Of a stretch of DNA of 64,000 nt, positions 18,236 through 26,292 are shown piece by piece. A model generated the notes under the pieces. It saw only the letters and a program-made list of their open reading frames with translations. It had not been told where the DNA came from and searched no databases. Position numbers and translations under genes: made by a program. Numbering within the stretch: position 1 is the stretch's first letter; each line of letters opens with the position of its first letter. Origin of the DNA: an uncultured Prevotellaceae bacterium (GTDB lineage Bacteria > Bacteroidota > Bacteroidia > Bacteroidales > Bacteroidaceae); the NCBI GenBank assembly GCA_900320045.1, contig ONQT01000002.1:17677-81676 (forward strand), read 5' to 3'.

Positions 18236-19741
18236 ATGAAAAAGATTTTTGTTTTATGTCTGAATCTTTTCCTCCTTGTGGCGGTTGCTACTGCTCAGGA
18301 GGCACAGAAAAGCGAATTGCATCAACAGGCTGAAAGTGCGTTGAGCAACAGCCACCCCATTACTGCCCGTTATACCTTTGTGCGCGCATATGAGGACTAT
18401 TTCAACAAGGGAAAGTTTCAGCAGGGTTTGGAGTGTGTCGCCAAGGCCGCTTCGCTTCACATCTCTGAGAACGAGTACAAGGAAGCTTTCGACCTGCTGA
18501 CGAATGCAGACCAGGCCATCAACGGCAAGCCGCAGTTGAGCGACAGTCAGAAAGACGGCTTGCATTATCAGGTTAGCAAGGAACGCATGAACATCTATAT
18601 GCGTCTTCGCCGGCCTCAGAGCGTGTTGGAACACATCAACCAAATGGAGCGCTATGCTGAGCGGTCTGGCAATGAGGAACTGAAGAATGACGCTCTCTAT
18701 AACAAGGCCATTTATTACTATACCTTTGGCGACAATGCGAAAGGCAACGCCGTCTTCAAGGAGATGGCCAACAAACTGACGGCCTCCAAAGAGTATGATA
18801 AGGTAGACAAGGTGTACCAGACCCTTATCGATAACAGCCGTCGAAGCAACAACGCTTCGCTGCTGGCGCAGTCGTACAAGAGCTACATTGCCTGGAAGGA
18901 CTCTGCAAACGCACTGAAGGTTGCTGACGAAATCAACGCCCTGAAGAAGCAGATTTCCGACAGCGAGGCTGCTATCGAGGAGAAAGATAGTTCGCTGACA
19001 GCTCGTCAGGTGCTGATAGTAGGACTTTTCGTTGTTCTCGCCGCACTGGCTGCTGCGCTTATTATCGGTGCTGTTGTGCTGCTGCGCTTTGTTGTGTTGA
19101 GTCGCAAGCAGAAAAAGATGATTCAGATGGCCAACGAGAACAACGCCCTGAAGGCGAAGTTCATCAGTAACATCTCTGCCCAGTTGGAGCCAACGCTCAA
19201 GAAAATCGACAGTACCAAGCCCGAGGTCAAGGCACTGCTCGACTTCTCCAAACACATCCAGACGCTCTCTGAACTGGAGAACAACATGGACGAGGTCGTT
19301 GAGTTGGAAGAGGTACAGATTCAGCAATTCTGCGAGGAGGTAACCAGTGACATCAACAGCCTGTTGAAGAAGGATGTGACGCTGAAGGTTAACGCTCCCA
19401 AGATGAGTGCGCAGCTGAATCGTGACTATACCGCTCACATCTTGAAGCACTTGTTGCACAATGCTGCTATCTATACCCCTGAAGGCGGTACTATCTGGCT
19501 TGACTACAAGAAACGTGGTGCCCATACGCACCAGTTCTTGGTGGGAGATACGGGTTGCGGCATTCCTGAGGAGAAGCGCGACGACATCTTCAAGCCCTTT
19601 CTCGAGATTCACGACCTCACGAAGGGTGACGGTTTGGGACTGCCCACCTGCAAGCAGATGGCCGTCAAGATGAATGGCGATCTCACCATTGACCCAGAAT
19701 TCACGAAGGGTACACGATTTGTATTGGAACTGCACGGTTAA
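18236..19741 (+). CDS. TPR membrane protein with histidine-kinase ATPase domain, phosphoacceptor His absent
   Basis: A 501-residue protein: signal peptide (1-20), TPR-like helices in the periplasm (about 25-240), one membrane helix (about 260-285), then a kinase half. The DHp-like segment reads FISNISAQLEPTLKKI, where active kinases have S-H-E; the His position is Ala315. The catalytic domain looks complete: N-box HLLHNAAIYTP, G1 GDTGCGIP, G2 GDGLGLP. It may bind ATP without autophosphorylating, act on a partner, or use another residue. No response regulator gene is adjacent. Confidence 0.8.
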   Translation: MKKIFVLCLNLFLLVAVATAQEAQKSELHQQAESALSNSHPITARYTFVRAYEDYFNKGKFQQGLECVAKAASLHISENEYKEAFDLLTNADQAINGKPQLSDSQKDGLHYQVSKERMNIYMRLRRPQSVLEHINQMERYAERSGNEELKNDALYNKAIYYYTFGDNAKGNAVFKEMANKLTASKEYDKVDKVYQTLIDNSRRSNNASLLAQSYKSYIAWKDSANALKVADEINALKKQISDSEAAIEEKDSSLTARQVLIVGLFVVLAALAAALIIGAVVLLRFVVLSRKQKKMIQMANENNALKAKFISNISAQLEPTLKKIDSTKPEVKALLDFSKHIQTLSELENNMDEVVELEEVQIQQFCEEVTSDINSLLKKDVTLKVNAPKMSAQLNRDYTAHILKHLLHNAAIYTPEGGTIWLDYKKRGAHTHQFLVGDTGCGIPEEKRDDIFKPFLEIHDLTKGDGLGLPTCKQMAVKMNGDLTIDPEFTKGTRFVLELHG

Positions 19742-19790
19742 TCCGGCAGTTCCATTTTTTTTCGCTATACTTTCAGAAAAGTATCCTCTA

Positions 19791-20570
19791 CTACATCTTC
19801 TCCTTCATGTAGTATTGACCGCGTTTGCGCGTAATGTTGCCATAGTTAATGGCGTGAACGGGGCAATGATGATAGCAAGCCAGACACATCGTACAACTAT
19901 CGTTGTGTTGCCAGACGGGAGGCGTGCCCTGAATGTTTCCCACAGGACATACCTGCTGACAGCGTCCGCATTGCGTACAGACGTCTGTGTCGACGGTAAA
20001 TTTACGGTCGTTGATCATGTAGCGGTTGAAGTAGGCCCCAATGACGTATGAGTAGAGTCGGGGAGTGGCACCTGTCGTCAGCTCGGTTATGTTCTCGCGG
20101 CGCTCTGTCACACTTTGGCAGATGTGCTTCAACTGCTGGCGAGCAGCGGCAATCTTCTCTTGTTCGCGCGCTGGGGTGTCGGTGTACATCAACGGCAGAC
20201 AGACGTACGACTCAGGCATCAATACGGAGAATACCGAAACAGCCTTCATGCCTTTAGCCTTCAGTTCTTTGTTCAGGATGGTCATTGTGTCACCTGTGCT
20301 GTCGCCACACGTCGTAACGGCATAGCAATAGTGCTCAGCGGTAGTGTTGCGGAACTTCAGACTTCTGATGAACTTCCTCACGATACGGGGTGGCTGCCAG
20401 CCGTGCGTGGGAAAACAGAAGCCAATGCGCTCGTGCTCCTGCAGTTCGTAGGAGGGCGTATCGGTGCTTAGCAGTTCTTCGGCGATGTTGTACAATTGTT
20501 CGCCTGTGGCTTCGGCCAGCTGGCGTGCAACCCATCGGGTGTTACCCGTTCCTGAGAAATAGAATATCAT
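19791..20570 (-). CDS. EFR1-type flavodoxin/ferredoxin fusion
   Basis: A 259-residue electron-transfer protein. The N-terminal half is flavodoxin-like with the FMN loop FSGTGNTRWVA; the C-terminal quarter has two [4Fe-4S] motifs, CTQCGRCQQVCPVGNI and CTMCLACYHHCP. EFR1 proteins are common in anaerobes; the partner is unknown. It is convergent with the histidine-kinase-like gene. Confidence 0.85.
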   Translation of the reverse strand: MIFYFSGTGNTRWVARQLAEATGEQLYNIAEELLSTDTPSYELQEHERIGFCFPTHGWQPPRIVRKFIRSLKFRNTTAEHYCYAVTTCGDSTGDTMTILNKELKAKGMKAVSVFSVLMPESYVCLPLMYTDTPAREQEKIAAARQQLKHICQSVTERRENITELTTGATPRLYSYVIGAYFNRYMINDRKFTVDTDVCTQCGRCQQVCPVGNIQGTPPVWQHNDSCTMCLACYHHCPVHAINYGNITRKRGQYYMKEKM

Positions 20571-20587
20571 ACTGTCTGCGTTTTAAT

Positions 20588-20620
20588 AAAAAAAGAAGAG
20601 ATTAACACGTAATCTCTTCT
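20588..20620 (-). terminator. terminator after tRNA-Arg
   Basis: On the minus strand an 11-bp stem AGAAGAGATTA / TAATCTCTTCT (20594-20620, 5-base loop) ends in a run of seven T residues, immediately after tRNA-Arg. Confidence 0.8.
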
Positions 20621-20638
20621 CCCTTTTGACTTTCTTAG

Positions 20639-20712
20639 TGACTCCCGCGGGATTCAAACCCACAACCTTCTGATCCGTAGTCAGATGCTCTATTCAGTTG
20701 AGCTAGGGAGCC
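20639..20712 (-). tRNA. tRNA-Arg (anticodon ACG)
   Basis: Cloverleaf read on the minus strand: acceptor GGCTCCC with GGGAGTC (one G-T pair), D arm GCTCAACTGAATAGAGC, anticodon stem TCTGA / TCAGA, loop CTACGGA giving ACG, T arm GTGGG TTTGAAT CCCGC, discriminator A. No CCA is encoded. Confidence 0.95.
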
Positions 20713-20732
20713 TTGTTTCTTAAAAGCGACTG

Positions 20733-20764
20733 CAAAGGTACGACTTTATTTTGAAACAGCCAAA
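20733..20764 (-). promoter_or_regulatory. promoter of tRNA-Arg
   Basis: On the minus strand TTTG (20761-20764), 20-base gap, TACCTTTG (20733-20740). A full consensus located between the two tRNA genes, so tRNA-Arg is transcribed on its own. Confidence 0.8.
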
Positions 20765-20791
20765 CTTTTTTGGAACTTTTTTTTCTTTTCG

Positions 20792-20863
20792 AGGTGCCTG
20801 GCGGATTCGAACCGCCGTAGACGGTTTTGCAGACCGTTGACTAAGCCACTCATCCAAGGCACC
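20792..20863 (-). tRNA. tRNA-Cys (anticodon GCA)
   Basis: Minus-strand cloverleaf: perfect acceptor GGTGCCT / AGGCACC, anticodon stem ACGGT / ACCGT, loop CTGCAAA giving GCA, T arm GCGG TTCGAAT CCGC. The discriminator is T, the expected identity base for tRNA-Cys. No CCA is encoded. Confidence 0.95.
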
Positions 20864-20879
20864 ATCGTCTAAGCGGGTG

Positions 20880-20911
20880 CAAAATTACTACTTTTATTTG
20901 GAACCACCAAA
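20880..20911 (-). promoter_or_regulatory. promoter of tRNA-Cys
   Basis: Minus strand TTTG (20908-20911), 20-base gap, TAATTTTG (20880-20887). The -33 box lies inside the 3' end of the small Cys-rich gene. Confidence 0.75.
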
Positions 20912-21052
20912 TTTTTGGCAGTTTTTTTTCGTTTCGCAGCAGTCACAAGTGTCTCCGTCGCGTTTGTAGGCCTTGAAAATGCGCCATGCGGCATAGCTGA
21001 CGGCATATAATATCACGCCTAATGCTATATGAAATTGCCAATTGTACTCCAT
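20894..21052 (-). CDS. 52-residue Cys-rich single-pass membrane protein
   Basis: A small gene of 52 codons with an AGGAG ribosome-binding site 6 bases before its ATG. It encodes an N-terminal hydrophobic helix (about 7-26), a basic patch KAYKR, and a cytoplasmic-looking tail with CDCC and a fourth Cys (Cys36, 38, 39, 45). The layout resembles FeoB-associated Cys-rich membrane proteins, but feoB is 17 kb away. It lies 17 bases after the lipid kinase gene on the same strand. Role unknown; a metal-binding accessory is a guess. Confidence 0.65.
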   Translation of the reverse strand: MEYNWQFHIALGVILYAVSYAAWRIFKAYKRDGDTCDCCETKKNCQKFGGSK

Positions 21053-21069
21053 TCTTATCTCCTTTACTT

Positions 21070-22116
21070 CTAACTTCTTAACTTCCTTAACAACACCTTG
21101 TTGATGGCCTGAATGCGGCGGTTTCCCTTGCTGATGTCGTTGCTGATGTCCTCGCGTACATTATTTATATTATTAAAGAAGTCGCTGAAGACGTTCAGCA
21201 GTTGGTTGGGCTGTGCGGTATCTTCCGGGATGTCCGGATTGATCACGATGCGCAGTCCTAACGGCTCAATATGTACGTCAATATCCCGACCTGTCATGAT
21301 GGGGTCACCATCGTAATGGATAGCACCGGGCTCTTGTCGGCGGATATGAATGCTCTTGGTGCGGAAGGTCTTGATCTTCGAATTGTTGCTCAGCGTTTTC
21401 ATGAACAGGTCGGCGGCAATCTGCGGAGCATCGAGCACACCGAAGGGTTCCATGATGATGACGTCCATCTGACCGTCTCTCATCGTGGCGCCAGGTGCTA
21501 TATAGGCGTTGTTGCCGTATTGTGAGGCGTTGGCACAGGCAATGAGGAAGGCCTTATGATAAACCGTTCCCTGGTCGTCTACAATCTCGTAGGTCTCAGG
21601 ACGATACTTCAGTCCCTCCTTCAGTACGTTTTCCACATATGTGATGGGGCCACGCTTGCCGGCCTCGGCAAATTTCAGTGAGATAAAGGCGTCGAATCCC
21701 ATACCGCAGGTGCAGAAGAAGGGTAGGTCGTTGATGATGCCATAGTCGAAAGCCTCTATCTGACAGTTGTTGATAATGGCAAGTGCCTTGTCCGTTTCCA
21801 TCGGAATGCAGAGGTGACGTGCCAGTCCGTTGCCTGAGCCACTGGGCAGTATGCCTAGCGCCGTCTCGGTGTGGACCAGTGAGCGAGCCACTTCGTTCAC
21901 CGTACCGTCACCACCAACAGCCACCACCACGTCAGCGTGTTCTTCGGCATATTGGCGAGTCAGTTCAGCCGCATGACCACGATATTGCGTAAAGACCACC
22001 TCATGGTCAATACGCTCATGGTCCAGCGCAGCATCAATCTGCTCGGGCAGCCCTTCCTTGTTCCGAGTGCCGGACTTGGGGTTGATGATGAATACAATAC
22101 GTGTCCTTTTATTCAT
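21070..22116 (-). CDS. diacylglycerol kinase-like lipid kinase (YegS/BmrU family)
   Basis: Phosphorylates a lipid hydroxyl using ATP. With the ATG at 22116 the protein has 348 residues: INPKSGTRNKEGL near the start, the GGDGTVNEVA nucleotide loop (about 58-67), LPSGSGNGLARH, and the C-terminal beta-sandwich typical of the family. A -7 box ends only 10 bases before this ATG, so the longer frame is excluded and the mRNA leader is very short. It is divergent from a serine palmitoyltransferase-like gene, which makes a sphingoid substrate possible; that is inference. Confidence 0.85.
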   Translation of the reverse strand: MNKRTRIVFIINPKSGTRNKEGLPEQIDAALDHERIDHEVVFTQYRGHAAELTRQYAEEHADVVVAVGGDGTVNEVARSLVHTETALGILPSGSGNGLARHLCIPMETDKALAIINNCQIEAFDYGIINDLPFFCTCGMGFDAFISLKFAEAGKRGPITYVENVLKEGLKYRPETYEIVDDQGTVYHKAFLIACANASQYGNNAYIAPGATMRDGQMDVIIMEPFGVLDAPQIAADLFMKTLSNNSKIKTFRTKSIHIRRQEPGAIHYDGDPIMTGRDIDVHIEPLGLRIVINPDIPEDTAQPNQLLNVFSDFFNNINNVREDISNDISKGNRRIQAINKVLLRKLRS

Positions 22117-22126
22117 AATTTGAGTG

Positions 22127-22134
22127 CAAATATA
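22127..22134 (-). promoter_or_regulatory. -7 element of the lipid kinase gene
   Basis: TATATTTG on the minus strand. The ATG follows after 10 bases, giving a leader of only a few bases. Confidence 0.55.
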
Positions 22135-22228
22135 CAAATTATTGTCGAAAATGTCGGCAAGAAATGAATAAATTTAGGAAAAATGACGAAATATCTCATT
22201 TTTTATGCACGATTTGAATAAAATTGTG

Positions 22229-22236
22229 TAACTTTG
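22229..22236 (+). promoter_or_regulatory. -7 element of the serine palmitoyltransferase-like gene
   Basis: TAACTTTG, 42 bases before the ATG at 22279. A TTTG lies at 22213-22216 but its 12-base gap is too short for a standard -33 box. Confidence 0.6.
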
Positions 22237-22278
22237 CAGTCTGAAACGAAACATAGTAAGGTATATACCTCTACATTT

Positions 22279-23466
22279 ATGGGACAATTACAAGAAAAAT
22301 ACAAACATTATCGTGAGCCGCAGAAGTTTATGGAGGCTGACGTTTATCCCTATTTCCGCGCTATTGAGGGAAAGCAGGGAACGGAAGTGGAAATGGGCGG
22401 CCACAAGGTTTTGATGTTCGGATCTAATGCTTACACAGGACTGACAGGCGACCAGCGTATCATTGATGCAGCCAAGGCTGCACTTGACAAGTATGGCTCC
22501 GGTTGTGCCGGAAGCCGTTTCTTGAACGGAACGCTCGACTTGCATGTTCAGCTGGAAAAAGAAATCTCCGAGTTTATTCATAAGGACGACTGTCTGTGCT
22601 TCTCCACAGGCTTCTCCGTCAACCAGGGCGTGCTGGCTATGGTTGTCGGCAAGGACGACTACATCATCTGTGATGATCGCGACCATGCATCCATCGTCGA
22701 CGGTCGTCGTCTGTCATTCGCCAAGCAGCTGCACTACAAGCACAACGACATGGAAGACCTGGAGCGCGTGCTTCAGAAACTGCCATACGAGGCCATCAAG
22801 CTCATCGTCGTCGACGGCGTGTTCTCCATGGAGGGCGATTTGGCCAAGCTGCCCGAGATTGTGGAGTTGAAGCACAAGTACAACTGTTCCATCATGGTTG
22901 ACGAGGCACACGGAATCGGCGTCTTCGGTGATCATGGACGTGGCGTTTGCGACCACTTCGGACTGACTGACGAGGTAGATCTCATAATGGGAACCTTCTC
23001 CAAGTCGCTGGCTTCCATTGGTGGCTTCATTGCCTCTGACTGGGATACCATCAACTTCCTGCGCCACACCTGCCGCACCTATATCTTCTCGGCTTCCAAC
23101 ACCCCTGCCGCCACAGCAGCAGCTATGGAGGCCCTGCACATCCTGCAGAAGGAGCCCGAACGCATTGAGGCCCTGTGGAACGTTACCAAGTACGCCCTGA
23201 AGCGTTTCCGTGAGGAAGGCTTCGAGATTGGTGATACCGAGAGCCCCATCATTCCGCTCTACGTTCGCGATGTTGACAAGACGTTCCTTGTGACAGCACT
23301 GGCCTTCAAGGCTGGCGTGTTCATCAATCCCGTCATACCGCCGGCATGTGCTCCTCAGGACACGCTGGTACGTTACGCTCTGATGGCTACCCATACCAAG
23401 GAGCAGGTAGACCGTTCAGTTGTTGCCCTGAAGAAAATCTTCCAGGAGCAGGGTATTATCAAGTAA
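22279..23466 (+). CDS. spt: serine palmitoyltransferase-like alpha-oxoamine synthase
   Basis: PLP enzyme expected to condense serine with a fatty acyl-CoA to 3-ketosphinganine, the first step of sphingolipid synthesis. From 22279 it has 395 residues. It shows GSNAYTGL, GTGCAGSR-like GSGCAGSRFLNGT, the DRDHASIVDG His region, DEAHGIG (PLP Asp) and the GTFSKSLASIGG Schiff-base Lys. Sequence pattern matches Bacteroidota Spt more than glycine C-acetyltransferase or BioF, but the acyl acceptor cannot be proved by eye. The start at 22234 is rejected because it lies in the -7 box. Confidence 0.82.
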   Translation: MGQLQEKYKHYREPQKFMEADVYPYFRAIEGKQGTEVEMGGHKVLMFGSNAYTGLTGDQRIIDAAKAALDKYGSGCAGSRFLNGTLDLHVQLEKEISEFIHKDDCLCFSTGFSVNQGVLAMVVGKDDYIICDDRDHASIVDGRRLSFAKQLHYKHNDMEDLERVLQKLPYEAIKLIVVDGVFSMEGDLAKLPEIVELKHKYNCSIMVDEAHGIGVFGDHGRGVCDHFGLTDEVDLIMGTFSKSLASIGGFIASDWDTINFLRHTCRTYIFSASNTPAATAAAMEALHILQKEPERIEALWNVTKYALKRFREEGFEIGDTESPIIPLYVRDVDKTFLVTALAFKAGVFINPVIPPACAPQDTLVRYALMATHTKEQVDRSVVALKKIFQEQGIIK

Positions 23467-23502
23467 ATACCAGATATTATCTGTAAATTAATTGCGGAAT
23501 TA

Positions 23503-23534
23503 TTTGCAAAGGTCGCAATTTATTTGTACCTTTG
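23503..23534 (+). promoter_or_regulatory. promoter of tRNA-Pro
   Basis: TTTG 23503-23506, 20-base gap, TACCTTTG 23527-23534. A weak inverted repeat ATTGCG / CGCAAT (23491-23519) brackets the -33 box. Confidence 0.8.
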
Positions 23535-23545
23535 CAGCCGCTTTT

Positions 23546-23621
23546 CGAGGTGTAGCGCAGTTGGTAGCGTTCCTGGTTTGGGACCAGGCTGTCGCAGGTT
23601 CGAGTCCTGTCACCTCGACCA
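23546..23621 (+). tRNA. tRNA-Pro (anticodon TGG)
   Basis: Acceptor CGAGGTG / CACCTCG, anticodon stem CCTGG / CCAGG, loop TTTGGGA giving TGG, T arm GCAGG TTCGAGT CCTGT, discriminator A, and an encoded CCA at 23619-23621. The two other tRNAs here lack an encoded CCA. Confidence 0.95.
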
Positions 23622-23669
23622 ACGAAAGATCCGCTGAGATTTTCCTCTCGACGGGTCTTTCGTTTTTTC
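23621..23669 (+). terminator. terminator after tRNA-Pro
   Basis: Stem AACGAAAGATCC with GGGTCTTTCGTT (one T-G pair), a 20-base loop, then TTTTT. It begins at the last base of the tRNA. Confidence 0.75.
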
Positions 23670-23778
23670 TCTTGTATTTTGCTCACTTATTCATACATTT
23701 GAGAAAAGTCTAGAAAGTTGACTAACGTCAAGCTAATCCTTCTTCCGTTCGATAATAAAAAGAAAAACAGTTTTTCCT

Positions 23779-23809
23779 TTTGTATTTTGCTCACTTATTC
23801 GTACCTTTG
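23779..23809 (+). promoter_or_regulatory. promoter of ffh
   Basis: TTTG 23779-23782, 19-base gap, TACCTTTG 23802-23809, 23 bases before the ATG. Confidence 0.75.
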
Positions 23810-23832
23810 CATCCAAAATTTATAAAGGTATT

Positions 23833-25179
23833 ATGTTTGAGAACTTAAGTGACAGACTTGAACGGTCGTTCAAGATACTGAAAGGTGAGGGTAAAATCAC
23901 CGAAATCAATGTGGCGGAGACGCTAAAGGACGTTCGCAAGGCACTGCTGGACGCTGATGTCAACTACAAGGTGGCCAAACAGTTTACTGACACCGTGAAA
24001 CAGAAGGCGATGGGTATGAACGTGTTGACGGCCGTCAAACCCAGTCAGTTGATGGTGAAGATTGTGCACGACGAGCTGGCCGAGTTGATGGGTGGCAAGG
24101 CCGTGGAACTGAAGCTGGAGGGCAGACCTGCCATCGTGCTGATGTCCGGCTTGCAGGGCTCGGGTAAGACGACGTTCTCGGGTAAGCTGGCTAACCTGCT
24201 GAAGACGCGCGACCACAAGAATCCGCTGCTTGTGGCCTGCGACGTGTACCGTCCTGCTGCCATCCAGCAGTTGCATGTTGTAGGTGAGAGCGTTGGTGTT
24301 CCCGTCTATTCGGAACCCGACAACAAGAACGTAGTGGAGATTGCCCAGAACGCTATCAAGGAGGCTAAGCAGAAGAACTATAATGTGGTCATCATCGATA
24401 CTGCCGGTCGTCTGGCCGTAGACGAGGAGATGATGAACGAGATAGCTAATCTGAAAGAGGCTGTCAACCCTGACGAGACGCTATTCGTGGTGGACTCGAT
24501 GACGGGTCAGGATGCAGTGAATACGGCTAAGGAGTTTAACGACCGCCTGGACTTCGACGGTGTGGTGCTGACGAAGTTGGACGGTGACACCCGCGGCGGT
24601 GCTGCACTCTCCATCCGTACTGTCGTCACCAAGCCCATCAAGTTTGTAGGTACGGGCGAAAAGATGGAGGCGCTGGACGTGTTCCACCCCGACCGCATGG
24701 CCGACCGTATTCTGGGCATGGGCGACATCGTGTCGCTCGTTGAGCGTGCCCAGCAGCAGTTCGACGAGGAGGAGGCGAAGCGACTGGAGAAGAAAATCCG
24801 TAAGAACAAGTTCGATTTCGACGACTTCATGGGTCAGATTCAGCAAATCAAGAAGATGGGTAACATCAAGGATCTGGCGAGCATGATTCCCGGTGTCGGC
24901 AAGGCACTGAAAGATGTGGATATCGACGACAACGCCTTCAAGGGTATCGAAGCCATCATCAATTCAATGACTCCCAAGGAACGTGCCAATCCTGACATTA
25001 TCAATCAAAGCCGCCGACTGCGCATTGCAAATGGTAGCGGCACGAAAATTGAGGAGGTGAACCGACTGATGAAGCAGTTCGACCAGACTCGTAAGGTGAT
25101 GCGTATGGTAGCTGGTGGCGGCAACTCGAAGATGATGCAGATGGCTGCTGCTATGAAGGGCAAAATGCCGAAGTTCTAA
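23833..25179 (+). CDS. ffh: signal recognition particle protein
   Basis: GTPase that targets nascent membrane proteins to FtsY and the translocon. The 448 residues contain the N helix bundle, a G domain with GLQGSGKTT (about 107-115), DTAGRLAVDEEMM and TKLDGDTRGG motifs, and the Met-rich C-terminal M domain that binds 4.5S RNA and signal peptides. Length is normal. No SRP RNA was recognised nearby. Confidence 0.97.
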   Translation: MFENLSDRLERSFKILKGEGKITEINVAETLKDVRKALLDADVNYKVAKQFTDTVKQKAMGMNVLTAVKPSQLMVKIVHDELAELMGGKAVELKLEGRPAIVLMSGLQGSGKTTFSGKLANLLKTRDHKNPLLVACDVYRPAAIQQLHVVGESVGVPVYSEPDNKNVVEIAQNAIKEAKQKNYNVVIIDTAGRLAVDEEMMNEIANLKEAVNPDETLFVVDSMTGQDAVNTAKEFNDRLDFDGVVLTKLDGDTRGGAALSIRTVVTKPIKFVGTGEKMEALDVFHPDRMADRILGMGDIVSLVERAQQQFDEEEAKRLEKKIRKNKFDFDDFMGQIQQIKKMGNIKDLASMIPGVGKALKDVDIDDNAFKGIEAIINSMTPKERANPDIINQSRRLRIANGSGTKIEEVNRLMKQFDQTRKVMRMVAGGGNSKMMQMAAAMKGKMPKF

Positions 25180-25225
25180 CAAAACCTATAGGGTCCCATA
25201 AGACTATTAGACTTATAAGAATAAT

Positions 25226-26104
25226 ATGCAACTGATTGACGGAAAGGCTACTGCCGCGGCCATCAAGGCGGAGATTAAACAAGAGGTAGAACAGATTGTT
25301 GCCAACGGCGGCAAACAGCCCCATTTGGCGGCTGTGCTGGTGGGTCACGATGGTGGTTCGGAGACCTATGTGAAGAACAAGGTATTGGCCTGCGAGGCCT
25401 GCGGCTTCAAGTCGACCCTGATCCGCTACGAGGCCGACGTGACGGAGGAAGAGTTGCTGGCGTGTGTCGACAAACTGAACAAGGATGCCGATGTGGATGG
25501 ATTCATCGTACAGCTGCCGTTACCCAAGCATATCGACGAGCAGAAGATTATCGAGGCTATCGACTACCGTAAAGATGTGGACGGATTCCATCCCATCAAT
25601 GTGGGTCGTATGGCTATTGGTCTGCCTTGCTTTATCTCAGCTACTCCGTTGGGAATCATCACGTTGCTGAAGAGATACCATATTGAGACCAGCGGTAAGA
25701 AATGTGTCATCTTGGGTCGCTCGAATATTGTGGGCAAGCCCATGGCACAGCTGATGATGCAGAAGCAGTATGGCGATGCTACGGTGACGGTCTGCCACTC
25801 TCGCTCCAAAACGCTGAAAGAGGAATGTCGCACTGCCGACATCATTATAGCTGCTATCGGTCAGCCCGACTTCGTGACGGCCGATATGGTGAAACCGGGT
25901 GCTGTCATCGTAGACGTGGGTACTACCCGTGTTCCTGATGTTACCCGCAAGAGCGGATTCCGACTGAACGGCGACGTGAAGTTTGACGAGGTAGCTGAGA
26001 AGTGTTCGTTCATCACGCCTGTTCCGGGTGGGGTAGGACCGATGACTATCTGCTCGCTGATGAAGAATACGCTGGCAGCAGGAAAGAAGGAGTATTATAA
26101 GTGA
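25226..26104 (+). CDS. folD: methylenetetrahydrofolate dehydrogenase/cyclohydrolase
   Basis: Bifunctional folate enzyme that interconverts 5,10-methylene-, methenyl- and 10-formyl-tetrahydrofolate. The 292 residues show YVKNK (catalytic Lys), [10 protein letters not shown], the DGFHP signature, [15 protein letters not shown] dinucleotide loop and [11 protein letters not shown] near the end. It lies 46 bases after ffh and 8 bases before a small TPR gene, so the three may be co-transcribed. Confidence 0.97.
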   Translation: MQLIDGKATAAAIKAEIKQEVEQIVANGGKQPHLAAVLVGHDGGSETYVKNKVLACEACGFKSTLIRYEADVTEEELLACVDKLNKDADVDGFIVQLPLPKHIDEQKIIEAIDYRKDVDGFHPINVGRMAIGLPCFISATPLGIITLLKRYHIETSGKKCVILGRSNIVGKPMAQLMMQKQYGDATVTVCHSRSKTLKEECRTADIIIAAIGQPDFVTADMVKPGAVIVDVGTTRVPDVTRKSGFRLNGDVKFDEVAEKCSFITPVPGGVGPMTICSLMKNTLAAGKKEYYK

Positions 26105-26112
26105 TATTTGAT

Positions 26113-26292
26113 ATGACTGCGCAGGAATGGTATCAGCAGGGCAATGTCTGGCGGAAGCAGGGACAGTGGCATGAAGCCATTAACTGCTACCTGCAGGCGA
26201 TAGAACTCGACCCCGACAGTCCTGCCGTCGAAGCCAAGCGTATGTTGGATGACATCTTGGCTTTCTATAACAAGGATGCCTATAATCCCTAA
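26113..26292 (+). CDS. small TPR-motif protein
   Basis: A 59-residue protein with one TPR unit, WYQQGNVWRKQGQWHEAINCYLQAIELDPDSP, and a short capping helix. The ATG at 26113 is preferred over a GTG at 26101. Its TAA stop shares two bases with the stop of convergent coaBC (26289-26291). Likely a scaffold or folding partner; partner unknown. Confidence 0.75.
   Translation: MTAQEWYQQGNVWRKQGQWHEAINCYLQAIELDPDSPAVEAKRMLDDILAFYNKDAYNP

Noticed and set aside
18254-19735. A 493-codon open frame opposite the TPR kinase-like gene
   Set aside because: No homologue pattern; the plus-strand frame has clear domains.
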